From positions 1 to 52,661 of the IMG/VR virus record IMGVR_UViG_3300009537_000014: a stretch of 52,661 bases of DNA; one strand, 5' to 3'. The DNA is from a virus. Shown one piece after another: positions 8,072 to 15,885 of this stretch; the stretch's first letter is position 1, and each line of letters starts with the position of its first letter. The translations under genes and the position numbers were made by a program. A model generated the notes under the pieces. The model made no database searches and was not told the DNA's origin. It saw nothing but the letters and a program-made list of their open reading frames with translations.

Positions 8072-8098
8072 GGGAGGTCGCCATCGGGTTGACCTCCC
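8072..8098 (+). other. stem-loop after the HNH gene
   Basis: GGGAGGTC (8072-8079) pairs with GACCTCCC (8091-8098) around 11 bases. No T-run follows, so it is more likely an mRNA-stability or processing hairpin, or the 3' border of the inserted HNH cassette. The interval 8060-8168 holds no ORF I can support. Confidence 0.5.
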
Positions 8099-8168
8099 AT
8101 ACCGAACAGTGTTCCCATGATGCATCCGATGAGCGTTGATCCGAAAGGGATGGGGCAAGGAGAGTAAA

Positions 8169-9092
8169 ATGACTACGTTTGGAGATATGGTCTATGCTTT
8201 AGGAGGAGTGCCTACCATTAGTGACGGGTTGATTCCTACTACGACTGGTAGTTACTTCTTTGTTGATTCAAGCTTAGGTAATGTTGCTTATAGTGGGAAA
8301 AAGCCGAATGATGCTTTGCCCACTATTGATGCTGCGGTTGGTAAGTGTACTGCTGATAAGGGTGACGTGATTGTAGTTATGCCCGGTCATGCTGAGAATC
8401 TTAGTGCTGCTACTTCGCTTGTTGCGGATGTGGCTGGCATTACGATTGTCGGTTTAGGTAACGGTGCGAACCGTCCTACGCTTACCATTACTGCTACGAC
8501 TGGTAAGGTTCATGTCAGTGCTGCTGAGATCACGATCAGGAACATCAGGATTCTTGCTGGTGTTGATGCGATTGTGGAAGCGATTGATGTGGATGCGGCT
8601 GACTGTACGATAAGGGACTGTGAGATCAACTATACCTCGACCTATGACATCTTAAAACATGTTGATGTGGCTGCTGGTATCAATGGTCTTCAGTTTATTA
8701 ACAACACAGTTATAGCTCGTGACGCTGCTGGTTCTGCGCAAGGTATCAATGTGGCTAATGGTGATAACATTACGATTGCCGATAACTACTTTTCTGGCGA
8801 TTGGAGTGATGCCATCATTGAGGATACAGATACCTCGACAACGGATGTCGCTAATAACTTAGTTATCTCAGGAAATATGCTGAGGAACTACGATACGACA
8901 GATACTGTTGCTGCCAATGTTATTTACTTGGCTAGGGCTTCTACTGGTATGATCAGGAACAACAGTCTAGCTTCGTTTAATGACAACTGTAGTCTTACGC
9001 TTGATCCTGGTTCTTGTATGTGTATTGAGAACTATGTGGTTACTGCGATAGACCAGACTGGTGCACTTGTGCCTGCAACGGCATCTACCTAA
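8169..9092 (+). CDS. beta-helix virion protein
   Basis: A 307-residue protein; the ATG at 8169 follows AAGGAGAGTAA. From about residue 95 it shows right-handed beta-helix rungs with repeated ITIxNIxI, CTIRDCEI, LQFINNTVI and ITIADNYF patterns, as in pectate-lyase-like folds. The N-terminus (FGDMVYALGGVP) resembles capsid-associated proteins. Beta-helix proteins in this position are usually decorations, spikes or glycan-binding proteins. No catalytic residues can be assigned. Confidence 0.7.
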   Translation: MTTFGDMVYALGGVPTISDGLIPTTTGSYFFVDSSLGNVAYSGKKPNDALPTIDAAVGKCTADKGDVIVVMPGHAENLSAATSLVADVAGITIVGLGNGANRPTLTITATTGKVHVSAAEITIRNIRILAGVDAIVEAIDVDAADCTIRDCEINYTSTYDILKHVDVAAGINGLQFINNTVIARDAAGSAQGINVANGDNITIADNYFSGDWSDAIIEDTDTSTTDVANNLVISGNMLRNYDTTDTVAANVIYLARASTGMIRNNSLASFNDNCSLTLDPGSCMCIENYVVTAIDQTGALVPATAST

Positions 9093-9099
9093 GGATACC

Positions 9100-9124
9100 G
9101 GGGAGGGGTTAACAGCCTCTCCCC
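9100..9124 (+). terminator. GC-rich stem-loop, possible weak terminator
   Basis: GGGGAGGGG (9100-9108) pairs with CCTCTCCCC (9116-9124), 9 bp including one G-U, loop TTAACAG. Only AATTCTT follows, so termination would be partial. It separates the head genes from the next unit, whose first gene has no Shine-Dalgarno. Confidence 0.5.
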
Positions 9125-9134
9125 AATTCTTGCT

Positions 9135-9788
9135 ATGTTAGATAAGATATATATTTTGGCAAAAGGGCCAAGTTGGTATCGATGTCCAGAGACAGTTCCG
9201 CCTAATACTGAGATCTGGGGATGTAACAGTACATATAAAGACCGCAAGCTTGATAAGTTGTTTATCATGCATGATATCAGGCTGGACATGATCTATGAGG
9301 ATGAGGATTTTGTGGAACATGTTAATGGGCTTGGCATCCCTGTTTACACAACTGGGCTATATAAAGTTCTTAAGAACAACAGATCCTTTCCAGTAGCGGA
9401 AGTGTACAACGAGTTTAGGATACCCTATCTACTCAATGTAATCTGTTACATGCTCGCTTATGCCATTACCCAGAAGCCCAAAGAGATAGAGCTATGTGGT
9501 GTGGACATGAGAGCTGGGGTAGAGTACATCGGGGAGAAGGGTTGCGTAGAGTTCTGGGTAGGTGTGGCTGTGGGCAGGGGTATTAAAGTTAACATACCTA
9601 ACGAGTCTATGGTCTGTAAGGACATCATGCCAAGGGATGTTAGAGCAAGAGATGGTGATACCCAGTTGATGTTTTATGGATACATGCATCGTACAAAGGA
9701 CAATGGTCTGGTGCAGCTTATTCCCAGAGGGGAACGTAAGTGTGCCAGCAAGTACAAGTTGGTTCCCGTAGGGGAAGAGGAGGAATAA
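9135..9788 (+). CDS. putative Rossmann-like sugar or nucleotide-sugar enzyme
   Basis: A 217-residue protein. The N-terminal strand YILAKGPSWYR, then NTEIWGCNSTYKDRKLDKLF and later IELCGVDMRAG and KVNIPNES give an alternating strand-helix order. It recalls DUF115-type and sialyltransferase-like phage proteins that modify glycans. The match is by pattern only. The ATG has no clear ribosome site. The next gene starts on the last base of its stop codon. Confidence 0.45.
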   Translation: MLDKIYILAKGPSWYRCPETVPPNTEIWGCNSTYKDRKLDKLFIMHDIRLDMIYEDEDFVEHVNGLGIPVYTTGLYKVLKNNRSFPVAEVYNEFRIPYLLNVICYMLAYAITQKPKEIELCGVDMRAGVEYIGEKGCVEFWVGVAVGRGIKVNIPNESMVCKDIMPRDVRARDGDTQLMFYGYMHRTKDNGLVQLIPRGERKCASKYKLVPVGEEEE

Positions 9789-10111
9789 TGGCTGCTGCTG
9801 ACATAGATGTCTTAGAGTTTGGATTAAAGGTAGGCGGTACCGGTACTGACGAAACCGAGGTTTTTGCTGACAAGAGATACATCAAGATGCTGTGCTTTTC
9901 TGGGAACGCAGATAACGCTACTTGTGAACTTGCAACGAAAGATCCAAGCGGTGCTTATGTTGATGTTCATGCGCTGAAGTCTAGTGATACGAATGAGCTC
10001 AACGCTGCTTCCGGTAACTATATATGGTTTGGGGAAAGAGGGTCTCCGTTCGTAGGTTTAAAAGTTACTCTAAGCCATGCTAATGACAGACTTTATATTC
10101 ACTTCGCATAG
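9788..10111 (+). CDS. small beta-rich virion protein (107 aa)
   Basis: Starts in a TAATG overlap behind GGAAGAGGAGG. It is compact and mostly predicted beta (DVLEFGLKVGGTGTDETEVF), without cysteine-cluster or transmembrane features. The gene-to-gene coupling with 9135 and 10114 suggests a head-completion or decoration role. No family recognised. Confidence 0.65.
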   Translation: MAAADIDVLEFGLKVGGTGTDETEVFADKRYIKMLCFSGNADNATCELATKDPSGAYVDVHALKSSDTNELNAASGNYIWFGERGSPFVGLKVTLSHANDRLYIHFA

Positions 10112-10113
10112 CC

Positions 10114-10476
10114 ATGAGAGTTCTAGCCAGAGAGCCCCTCATGGTGGATGTGGCTGTAGGTCAAGCAGCCACCGTCTACAGTAATGTTACGGCCTTTGAC
10201 AGGGCTACAGGTGATTGCAGTATCTTCCTGTCGTCTACTGCTGGGGTCATTACCGTAACCCAACAGTGTTCCTTCAACCGGGAAGACTGGTACGATCCTA
10301 TTGACTCCTCTGGGAACAAGCTAGGCGAGGTGATCACAGCCCAAACTGTGACTACTGGTCTATGGATATCTTTCACTCCTGTCTTGGCTCCTTATTCCCG
10401 TTTCAAAGTGGTTGAGGCCAACTCTGCGCCTACAACCGTAACCCTCAGACTCATGTATCAGGAGCAACCTAGGTAA
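10114..10476 (+). CDS. small beta-rich virion protein (120 aa)
   Basis: A 120-residue protein 2 bases after the previous gene and ending in a TAATG overlap with the next. Alternating hydrophobic strands (GDCSIFLSSTAGVITVTQQC, then APTTVTLRLMYQEQPR) suggest a beta sandwich such as a decoration or tail-tip protein. Function not identified. Confidence 0.65.
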   Translation: MRVLAREPLMVDVAVGQAATVYSNVTAFDRATGDCSIFLSSTAGVITVTQQCSFNREDWYDPIDSSGNKLGEVITAQTVTTGLWISFTPVLAPYSRFKVVEANSAPTTVTLRLMYQEQPR

Positions 10477-10964
10477 TGGGCTTCCAGCATAAGGCGAATG
10501 GCAAGGTAGAGGTCAGAAGGACGGAGCGTATCATTGATGTACCTAAGTTCAGGGAAGTAGAGGTCATCAAGCCTAAGATTGTTTATCGGGATGAGATCAT
10601 CGATAGACCTGTCTATAAGGACTACGAGGTTCTGAGACCTGTGTTCAAGGACGTAGAAGTCACCAGGGCGGTCATCAAAGAGGTCGAAGTGGTCGTAGAG
10701 GTCCCCAAGTATGTCGAGAAGGTTATCGAGGTTCCTAAGTACGTGGAGAGGGCCGTAGAGGTCCCACAGTACATTACAAAAGAGGTCTTAGTAGACAAGG
10801 TAACCGTTATTCCTAAGATCAAAGAGGTCCCAGTAGAGAAGGAGATTATCAAGCCTGTCTTTGTTGAGAGGGAGATTGTTGTGGATAAGCCTAAGTTTAG
10901 GGATAGGCATATTGATATTATTAAGCCCCATTATAAATGCCAGGGGTGTGGGATGGAGATCTAA
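10476..10964 (+). CDS. VPKYVEK-repeat filament-like protein with terminal zinc motif
   Basis: A 162-residue protein made almost entirely of a degenerate 7-12-residue repeat: VPKFREVEV, EVPKYVEKVI, EVPKYVERAV, EVPQYITKEV, KEVPVEKEI and VDKPKFRDR. It ends in CQGCGMEI, a half zinc knuckle. Valine, glutamate, lysine and proline dominate. The pattern resembles alveolin-type EVP(Y)VE repeats of protist cytoskeletons, surely by convergence. It probably makes an extended beta-rich or fibrous virion part. Coupled to both neighbours by TAATG overlaps. Confidence 0.75.
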   Translation: MGFQHKANGKVEVRRTERIIDVPKFREVEVIKPKIVYRDEIIDRPVYKDYEVLRPVFKDVEVTRAVIKEVEVVVEVPKYVEKVIEVPKYVERAVEVPQYITKEVLVDKVTVIPKIKEVPVEKEIIKPVFVEREIVVDKPKFRDRHIDIIKPHYKCQGCGMEI

Positions 10965-11254
10965 TGCCGTTTTCAAGTAACCAACTTACACGTATTGCTG
11001 GTGGACCAGTAACTTACTATACTGAGTATACGACTACTAACGCATATGTTGAGAATGTATTCGGTGGTAACGTCAACTCTATCACTGTTACTAACGACTC
11101 GGCTACAGATCCAGTGCAAGTATCATGGGATGGGGCTACTTTAGAAGGTGAGATAAAGGCTGGTGAGAGCATGACGTTTAATGCGAAGACACAGACGAGT
11201 GTCTACATCAGTGCTACTACTGGTGGGGATAATGTGAGGATTTGGGGGTGGTAG
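10964..11254 (+). CDS. small beta-rich virion protein (96 aa)
   Basis: Starts on the last base of the previous stop codon. The pattern NSITVTNDSATDPVQVSWDG, then EIKAGESMTFNAKTQTSVYI, is that of an immunoglobulin-like or jellyroll decoration domain. It closes this group of coupled small structural genes; the next 155 bases hold only a leftward micro-ORF. Confidence 0.65.
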   Translation: MPFSSNQLTRIAGGPVTYYTEYTTTNAYVENVFGGNVNSITVTNDSATDPVQVSWDGATLEGEIKAGESMTFNAKTQTSVYISATTGGDNVRIWGW

Positions 11255-11266
11255 TAACTTGTTTAT

Positions 11267-11365
11267 TTATAAGGGTTTATGTGTCTTGACATGACACATC
11301 TTACAAATAGGGATATAGAACGCTGTAAGAGGCTTTTGAGTTTTGCAGGTTGTACATGTTTTCAT
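11267..11365 (-). CDS. leftward 32-residue zinc-finger micro-ORF
   Basis: Read on the minus strand this encodes MKTCTTCKTQKPLTAFYIPI, then CKMCHVKTHKPL. It has two CxxC pairs spaced 14 residues apart, the layout of the small zinc knuckles in HNH and recombination endonuclease VII proteins. It fills an otherwise empty gap in a purely rightward block. No ribosome site is evident. It could be a moron gene or the relic of a larger endonuclease. An inverted repeat TGTGTC/GACACA lies inside it (11280-11298). Confidence 0.45.
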   Translation of the reverse strand: MKTCTTCKTQKPLTAFYIPICKMCHVKTHKPL

Positions 11366-11409
11366 GGCTTAAGTTTACCATATAATACAGTAATGTCAAG
11401 GGGTTGGTA

Positions 11410-12798
11410 ATGAGAAACAAAAGTCATCTTGAGAAGCCAGTAGATCTTACCGAGACCATCGCCCTCACCGACCTCTCGGATGTTACCATCACCTCCGCCG
11501 TCCAGTATCAACACCTTGAACTAAATGGTTCTGGCGAGTGGGTCAACGTCACCAACATGAACCTCGGTACGGGGACTCTCACCGCCAACGCTTTCATCAT
11601 CGGGGCGTATACCCTCAACGTGAGTGAATGGCTTTACCTTGACGGGCAGAATCAGCATGTTAAGACTACATCAAGCCCATACTTTGTAGGCCTGACTCTC
11701 TCAGGCGACCTCGCCGTAAACGGAGGCGACCTTACTTCCACTTCGGCTACCTTCAACCTGCTCTCCACCGTCACCACTTTGAACATGGGCAACACCGCCG
11801 TCACTACCGCCAACATTGCCACGGGAGCCGTAACTTCCAACTTCGGTGCGGCTGGCGCTGTTAATATCGCTCCGACTGCCGCTGGTGATATAACCTGTTT
11901 TGGGACTACCGATGTTGGCGATACAACAGATGGTAAAAGTTTTTATGTTTACAGGAAAGCCGCTGAGGGAGATGGTTATATAAGACAGTATATAGACCAA
12001 TACGGACATTGTTACCTTCAGGGAGTTCCGTATCGTGCTGCATCTAATTTCATAATTGATTGCATAGGCGGTGGGGACTTAGAGTTACAGTATTTCGCTG
12101 GAGGCGATATTACACTCTTTGAGGCTTCAGCAAGTGGAGAGAATAGAAGCGTTAAACAGGCGGGCTACATTACTGCCGCTACTGATGAAGTAGAAGTCCA
12201 TTGGACGGTCAAGGACACAGATGACTACTACTGGCTTGAGAGGGAGACAGCGGATATTCTCGGCTTCAAGATTGACATGCCCCTCGACTTGATAGACAAC
12301 AACTTTACCACAACAGGTCAAGTCCAAGCCGAACACCTTTACTCGACAGATGACGCTGTGATAGACGGTGATTTAACCGTAAGCGGTGAGATGAAGGGTT
12401 CGAGAATAGTTTATAACTTTGGCTATACAGCAGGATTAAATGGGCCAAACACATTTGTTTTAGAGGTTGGCCCAAGAGTGAAAAGTGGTCTTGCGGCCTC
12501 TCAAGGTTATTTGATGCCAAGAGCAGGTAGTGTTGTCGGTATAGCCATTATATTAGATGTAAACGCTTCTGCTGGAGGCGATGTCGACTTTCTGGCAAGA
12601 ACAGATAATGATACCACATTATTTACAGAAACTATATCGGCTCCTGGTGTTGCAGATGGGCATAAACAATATAACACGTTTACAAGAGGAACTTACACTT
12701 TTAGTGCTGGAGAAGTTCTTCAAGTGAGAATGGATGTTGATGCTGGGGTTACAACCGATGATGTAATAGTAAGTTTAGAGGTTCAGTTTGATACATAA
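11410..12798 (+). CDS. tail fibre or receptor-binding-like protein
   Basis: A 462-residue protein; ATG at 11410 after AAGGGGTTGGTA. The N-terminus (ETIALTDLSDVTITSAVQYQ) and the repeats of G/T/A-rich short strands (LNMGNTAVTTANIATGAVTS, DGDLTVSGEMKGSRIV) are typical of trimeric phage fibres. The C-terminal 130 residues look like a globular beta head. It opens a segment with more C-rich codons than its neighbours, as expected of a host-range cassette swapped between phages. Confidence 0.65.
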   Translation: MRNKSHLEKPVDLTETIALTDLSDVTITSAVQYQHLELNGSGEWVNVTNMNLGTGTLTANAFIIGAYTLNVSEWLYLDGQNQHVKTTSSPYFVGLTLSGDLAVNGGDLTSTSATFNLLSTVTTLNMGNTAVTTANIATGAVTSNFGAAGAVNIAPTAAGDITCFGTTDVGDTTDGKSFYVYRKAAEGDGYIRQYIDQYGHCYLQGVPYRAASNFIIDCIGGGDLELQYFAGGDITLFEASASGENRSVKQAGYITAATDEVEVHWTVKDTDDYYWLERETADILGFKIDMPLDLIDNNFTTTGQVQAEHLYSTDDAVIDGDLTVSGEMKGSRIVYNFGYTAGLNGPNTFVLEVGPRVKSGLAASQGYLMPRAGSVVGIAIILDVNASAGGDVDFLARTDNDTTLFTETISAPGVADGHKQYNTFTRGTYTFSAGEVLQVRMDVDAGVTTDDVIVSLEVQFDT

Positions 12799-13280
12799 TG
12801 TGGATAGACATAGATAAAACAGACACGGTTAATATCGCCCGCTTCGCAGACATCATGCGTAAGATGGGAAACTGGCACACAAGCCCTGCCGTAACCCCCG
12901 CTGTGGTACGGAGGGTTCAAAAGTTTATGCGTAAGACGAACCCGACAGCACTCAGGTATTATAATGACGGAACTATCGAAATGTTCATGATGTGGAAGTG
13001 GGCCGATGCAATTAGTATGTGGAACCTCTACGCATGGGGTTCCAACTCCGCAAACCACAGGAAGGTTGCCAAGGTGTTTACTGATGAGCTGGAGCGGTTC
13101 CTAAAGAGCAAAGGGGCTGACAGGTGCTATGCCTCAGTTCCGACATTTACCGATACAGACGCTATCGCTTCATGGGATGAATTCGACAAGCTCATGGACG
13201 TGGAGAGGAAGCCGGAGGGAAAGTCCACCTACTGGCTCATGCGTCTTGATAAACTGAAACCAACGGCGGTGATAAGATAA
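12798..13280 (+). CDS. hypothetical protein (160 aa), possibly GNAT-like
   Basis: Coupled to the fibre gene by TAATG. The order of helices and strands with a C-terminal FDKLMDVERKPEGKSTYWLM segment faintly recalls GNAT acetyltransferases and phage-encoded gp16-like proteins. No acetyl-CoA loop (Q/RxxGxG/A) is present, so the function is not assigned. It travels with the fibre and glycosyltransferase genes. Confidence 0.6.
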   Translation: MWIDIDKTDTVNIARFADIMRKMGNWHTSPAVTPAVVRRVQKFMRKTNPTALRYYNDGTIEMFMMWKWADAISMWNLYAWGSNSANHRKVAKVFTDELERFLKSKGADRCYASVPTFTDTDAIASWDEFDKLMDVERKPEGKSTYWLMRLDKLKPTAVIR

Positions 13281-13771
13281 TGGTGGGCCCAGTCGTATTC
13301 AAATCGGTTCCGATAAGTAACGCTACGACCAACTGGAGCGTCTACGACTATGGGCGTATTGATGAGGGTTTTACCTCTGGATATGGGGATACCTTTGAGA
13401 TTGTAGCCGATGACGGGGACGAGAATGAAACCCAGTCATATAACCATACCCCACCGCCCGCTGACCTTAACAACATAGACCAGATCGTATGGCATGTTAG
13501 GTCTGGGACTGATATTTGTTGTTGTTATGGCAATATATACGTAGATGGTGTGTGGCAAGCTCAAAAGTGGTTTATTGGTGGAAATACTGATCATGTACAA
13601 ACACTTACTGGGCCTTTTACCGATTTCTCAACATTCCAATGTAGGTTTGTTTCTGGGACTTTAGGAAAGGGTGACGAGAACCGCATAGACTATTCAACGA
13701 TCATCCTATATGGCTATGGCACAACTAACCTACAGGGTGGCAACCTACAAGGAGGCACGTTAGCAGGATGA
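13280..13771 (+). CDS. fibre-associated beta-rich protein (163 aa)
   Basis: Starts in a TAATG overlap. It contains a beta-sandwich-like core (TNWSVYDYGRIDEGFTSGYG) with a CCC cluster near residue 79 and ends in short collagen-like repeats (NLQGGNLQGGTLAG). It probably belongs to the tail tip or fibre. Its stop overlaps the start of the glycosyltransferase-like gene. Confidence 0.6.
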   Translation: MVGPVVFKSVPISNATTNWSVYDYGRIDEGFTSGYGDTFEIVADDGDENETQSYNHTPPPADLNNIDQIVWHVRSGTDICCCYGNIYVDGVWQAQKWFIGGNTDHVQTLTGPFTDFSTFQCRFVSGTLGKGDENRIDYSTIILYGYGTTNLQGGNLQGGTLAG

Positions 13772-14376
13772 AGAAGATACTCTGCTTGACTCCGCTCTCT
13801 TGGGCCACCGTACCCGTCCACTACCACATAGCCATGCTTGAGATGAAAGACTATGGGATAGAGAAGGGGACATTCAACCTACGCTTCGCCTACTCTGACA
13901 ACGCCTTCCTCGACTACGCAAGAGACGAATTGGCTCAAGCGGCCCTTAAGACCGACATCGACTACTTCCTCTGGATTGACGCAGACCAAGTGTATCCGAG
14001 GAACACGCCTGAGATTCTCATGGCTCACGTGGACTCGGGCAAGCTCGTAGTAGGAGGCATCACCCCTCGCAGTGACAACGGTCTTCCCATGATACGCAAA
14101 CGCCTTGAGGACGGAACCTACTGCTACACCGACAAGGTTCCCAAGGGGCTATTCAAAGTGGACGCAATGGGCATGGGTGGGGTCATGACCCACCGCTCAG
14201 TATTTGAGAAGCTCAAGTACCCCTACTTCATGATGCGTCCTTTGAACGGGGGCTATCTCGCAGAGAGCCTGAGCTTCTTTGAGAGGTGTAACGAGGCAGG
14301 TATCGAGACTTGGTGCGACACCACGCTTCAATATGTCCACATGGAAATGAAACCAGTAAGGCTCAGAGGAGAATAA
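13768..14376 (+). CDS. glycosyltransferase-like protein (GT-A, DxD)
   Basis: A 202-residue protein with the GT-A layout: N-terminal strand KKILCLTPLSW, helix, then YFLWIDADQVYPRN near 70-83, holding the metal-binding DxD, then VVGGITPR. The acceptor-side GGVMTHRSVFEKL follows. It is short for a full family 2 enzyme but matches compact phage transferases that decorate virion or host glycans or DNA. The start is in an ATGA overlap. Substrate unknown. Confidence 0.7.
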   Translation: MKKILCLTPLSWATVPVHYHIAMLEMKDYGIEKGTFNLRFAYSDNAFLDYARDELAQAALKTDIDYFLWIDADQVYPRNTPEILMAHVDSGKLVVGGITPRSDNGLPMIRKRLEDGTYCYTDKVPKGLFKVDAMGMGGVMTHRSVFEKLKYPYFMMRPLNGGYLAESLSFFERCNEAGIETWCDTTLQYVHMEMKPVRLRGE

Positions 14377-14377
14377 G

Positions 14378-14527
14378 ATGACCATAATAGAGGCACTGAA
14401 CACGGTACGAAACATTTGTGATGCGGTGAGGCTTAACAAGCAGGAGCGGACTCAAGTTGACTTGGCACTCCAGACGATTGCCAATGCGTTGAAGCCCCCA
14501 CCGAAGGAAGAGAAGAAAGATGGCTGA
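14378..14527 (+). CDS. small helical protein (49 aa)
   Basis: MTIIEALNTVRNICDAVRLN, then KQERTQVDLALQTIANALKP and a charged tail. It is an amphipathic two-helix peptide behind AGAGGAGAATAAG. It ends 8 bases inside the next gene, so the two are translationally coupled. Short proteins of this type are often seen with phage tail and lysis genes. Function unknown. Confidence 0.65.
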   Translation: MTIIEALNTVRNICDAVRLNKQERTQVDLALQTIANALKPPPKEEKKDG

Positions 14528-14765
14528 GATGAACGGAACATGGAAACTCGCCTTCTGGGTCATGACGCTCATGTGTTGCACATGGCTCATGGGGCTTACT
14601 TGGGGAGTCGTGGAGAACGACCGCCTTCGTGTGGAAGGCGACATGAACAACGCCAACGCCCGCATCAAAGCCTTAGAGCGTATTGTGGACAAGTTCGACG
14701 TGATTAAAGATGCGGTCTACAGTATTGACAGTAGGCTTGCACGGATAGAAGCAAAAATACAATAG
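14520..14765 (+). CDS. single-pass membrane protein with coiled coil (81 aa)
   Basis: The N-terminal hydrophobic segment (about 10-31, LAFWVMTLMCCTWLMGLTWG) is followed by a coiled coil with heptads through ARIKALERIVDKFDVIKDAV to the C-terminus. Such N-in/C-out proteins include inner-membrane spanins and some holin-like or adhesion proteins. A lysis role is possible but unproven, and no outer-membrane partner overlaps it. Confidence 0.65.
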   Translation: MAEMNGTWKLAFWVMTLMCCTWLMGLTWGVVENDRLRVEGDMNNANARIKALERIVDKFDVIKDAVYSIDSRLARIEAKIQ

Positions 14766-14775
14766 GAGGCAGTTA

Positions 14776-15225
14776 ATGCGGGGAAATAAGAGAGATGATT
14801 ATGTAATGTCTCTTAGTGAACTTAAGGGGTTGGATGCCGAGCGAAAAGAGGCACAAGCTACCCTTAAGGCATTGGAGCAAGATAAGTATGGGGACGGTAC
14901 GCCAGGCGGAACGATTGATAGGGACAGGATACGGAAGGAGGTTAAGAGGTATGACGATATTATAGGCCGTCATACTCCTTCAAACATACGTGGGGTCAAG
15001 AAGGATAAGCTAGCCAAACGTGCTAGTGAGCTTAGAGAGCAGATAAAAGAAGGCATGCCGACTCGCAGTGAGATGAATGACCTTCGTAGATATCCTGGGG
15101 CTCCTATTAAGAATCTTGAGTGGGAGAAGAGAAACGCACAGAGGCTCCAGGAGTATAAGCAAACTATGAGGCGTTTGGAACCCAACGATCCATCGTCTGC
15201 GAGCGTAGAAAGGTTCAGGAGATAA
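14776..15225 (+). CDS. charged helical hypothetical protein (149 aa)
   Basis: Starts behind AGGAGGCAGTTA. It is almost entirely charged helix (LKGLDAERKEAQATLKALEQ), with the short motif GDGTPGGTIDRDRI breaking it. It is coupled by TAATG to the zinc-ribbon pair. Probably a minor virion component. No family recognised. Confidence 0.65.
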   Translation: MRGNKRDDYVMSLSELKGLDAERKEAQATLKALEQDKYGDGTPGGTIDRDRIRKEVKRYDDIIGRHTPSNIRGVKKDKLAKRASELREQIKEGMPTRSEMNDLRRYPGAPIKNLEWEKRNAQRLQEYKQTMRRLEPNDPSSASVERFRR

Positions 15226-15572
15226 TGCACGACCCGTTTAAGAGAGCGCATACTACCGCTAGTAGAGGTTTTATAGATTCAAAGTCTGTGAGGTATGGGT
15301 GGAACGCTGAGCATACAAGTCTTAAAGACTCTCATTATGTTCGCTGTAGACGGTGTGGTTTTATGTGCAATACGGGCAGGGAAATAAGACCTGGTGAACG
15401 TTCTGGAGATGGTATCTCGATAACTGAGGATGCTTTTAGCACTTATAGCTTCTCCGGGTACTGGGGAGTAGACGCTTGGGGGAACGAGCTTTGGGGAGGA
15501 GAGAATATCCTGCGTGATGAACCAGTAGTAGGTAGTGGTTGTCCGCTATGTGGAGCCTATACATATGTTTAG
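15225..15572 (+). CDS. zinc-ribbon protein A of a tandem pair
   Basis: A 115-residue protein with CRRC and C (about 41-48, CRRCGFMC) plus a C-terminal CPLC (about 107-110), a split zinc ribbon around a beta-rich insert (DGISITEDAFSTYSFSG). The downstream gene has the same order of motifs, so this is one copy of a diverged tandem duplication. The position among fibre and tail genes suggests a virion role. The stop overlaps the next start by 8 bases. Confidence 0.7.
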   Translation: MHDPFKRAHTTASRGFIDSKSVRYGWNAEHTSLKDSHYVRCRRCGFMCNTGREIRPGERSGDGISITEDAFSTYSFSGYWGVDAWGNELWGGENILRDEPVVGSGCPLCGAYTYV

Positions 15573-15885
15573 ATCAGTGCATCCTATAACTCCTGGCCTG
15601 ACAAGCAAGAGGGTTTCTTCTGATGCGGTATTGTCTGGAGAGAACAGTGATCTTTTAAAGAAGGATCTCAGAGATAACCGTTTTGTTAGATGTAGTAAGT
15701 GTCACTTTATATGCCATCTGGACAGAGATATGAGGGCTCCTGATGGAAGCAAGGCAGAGGATGGGATCGATATAACTTCCAATACTTACTCGACTGTTGA
15801 TCCTAGCGGCGGGACTAGAGATCAAGCGGACCCAACGGTAACCAACGGCTGTCCTATGTGTGGGAGTTACATGTATGGGGACTAA
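15565..15885 (+). CDS. zinc-ribbon protein B of a tandem pair
   Basis: A 106-residue paralogue of the preceding gene. CSKCHFIC matches CRRCGFMC, EDGIDITSNTYSTVDPSG matches GDGISITEDAFSTYSFSG, and NGCPMCGSYMYGD matches GSGCPLCGAYTYV. The ATG at 15565 is chosen because it overlaps the upstream stop and leaves a length equal to its partner. It overlaps the next gene by 11 bases. Confidence 0.7.
   Translation: MFRSVHPITPGLTSKRVSSDAVLSGENSDLLKKDLRDNRFVRCSKCHFICHLDRDMRAPDGSKAEDGIDITSNTYSTVDPSGGTRDQADPTVTNGCPMCGSYMYGD

Noticed and set aside
11350-11390. TATAAT near 11381 as a promoter for the fibre gene
   Set aside because: No -35 box at the right distance. The minus-strand TTGACA nearby also lacks a proper -10 box.
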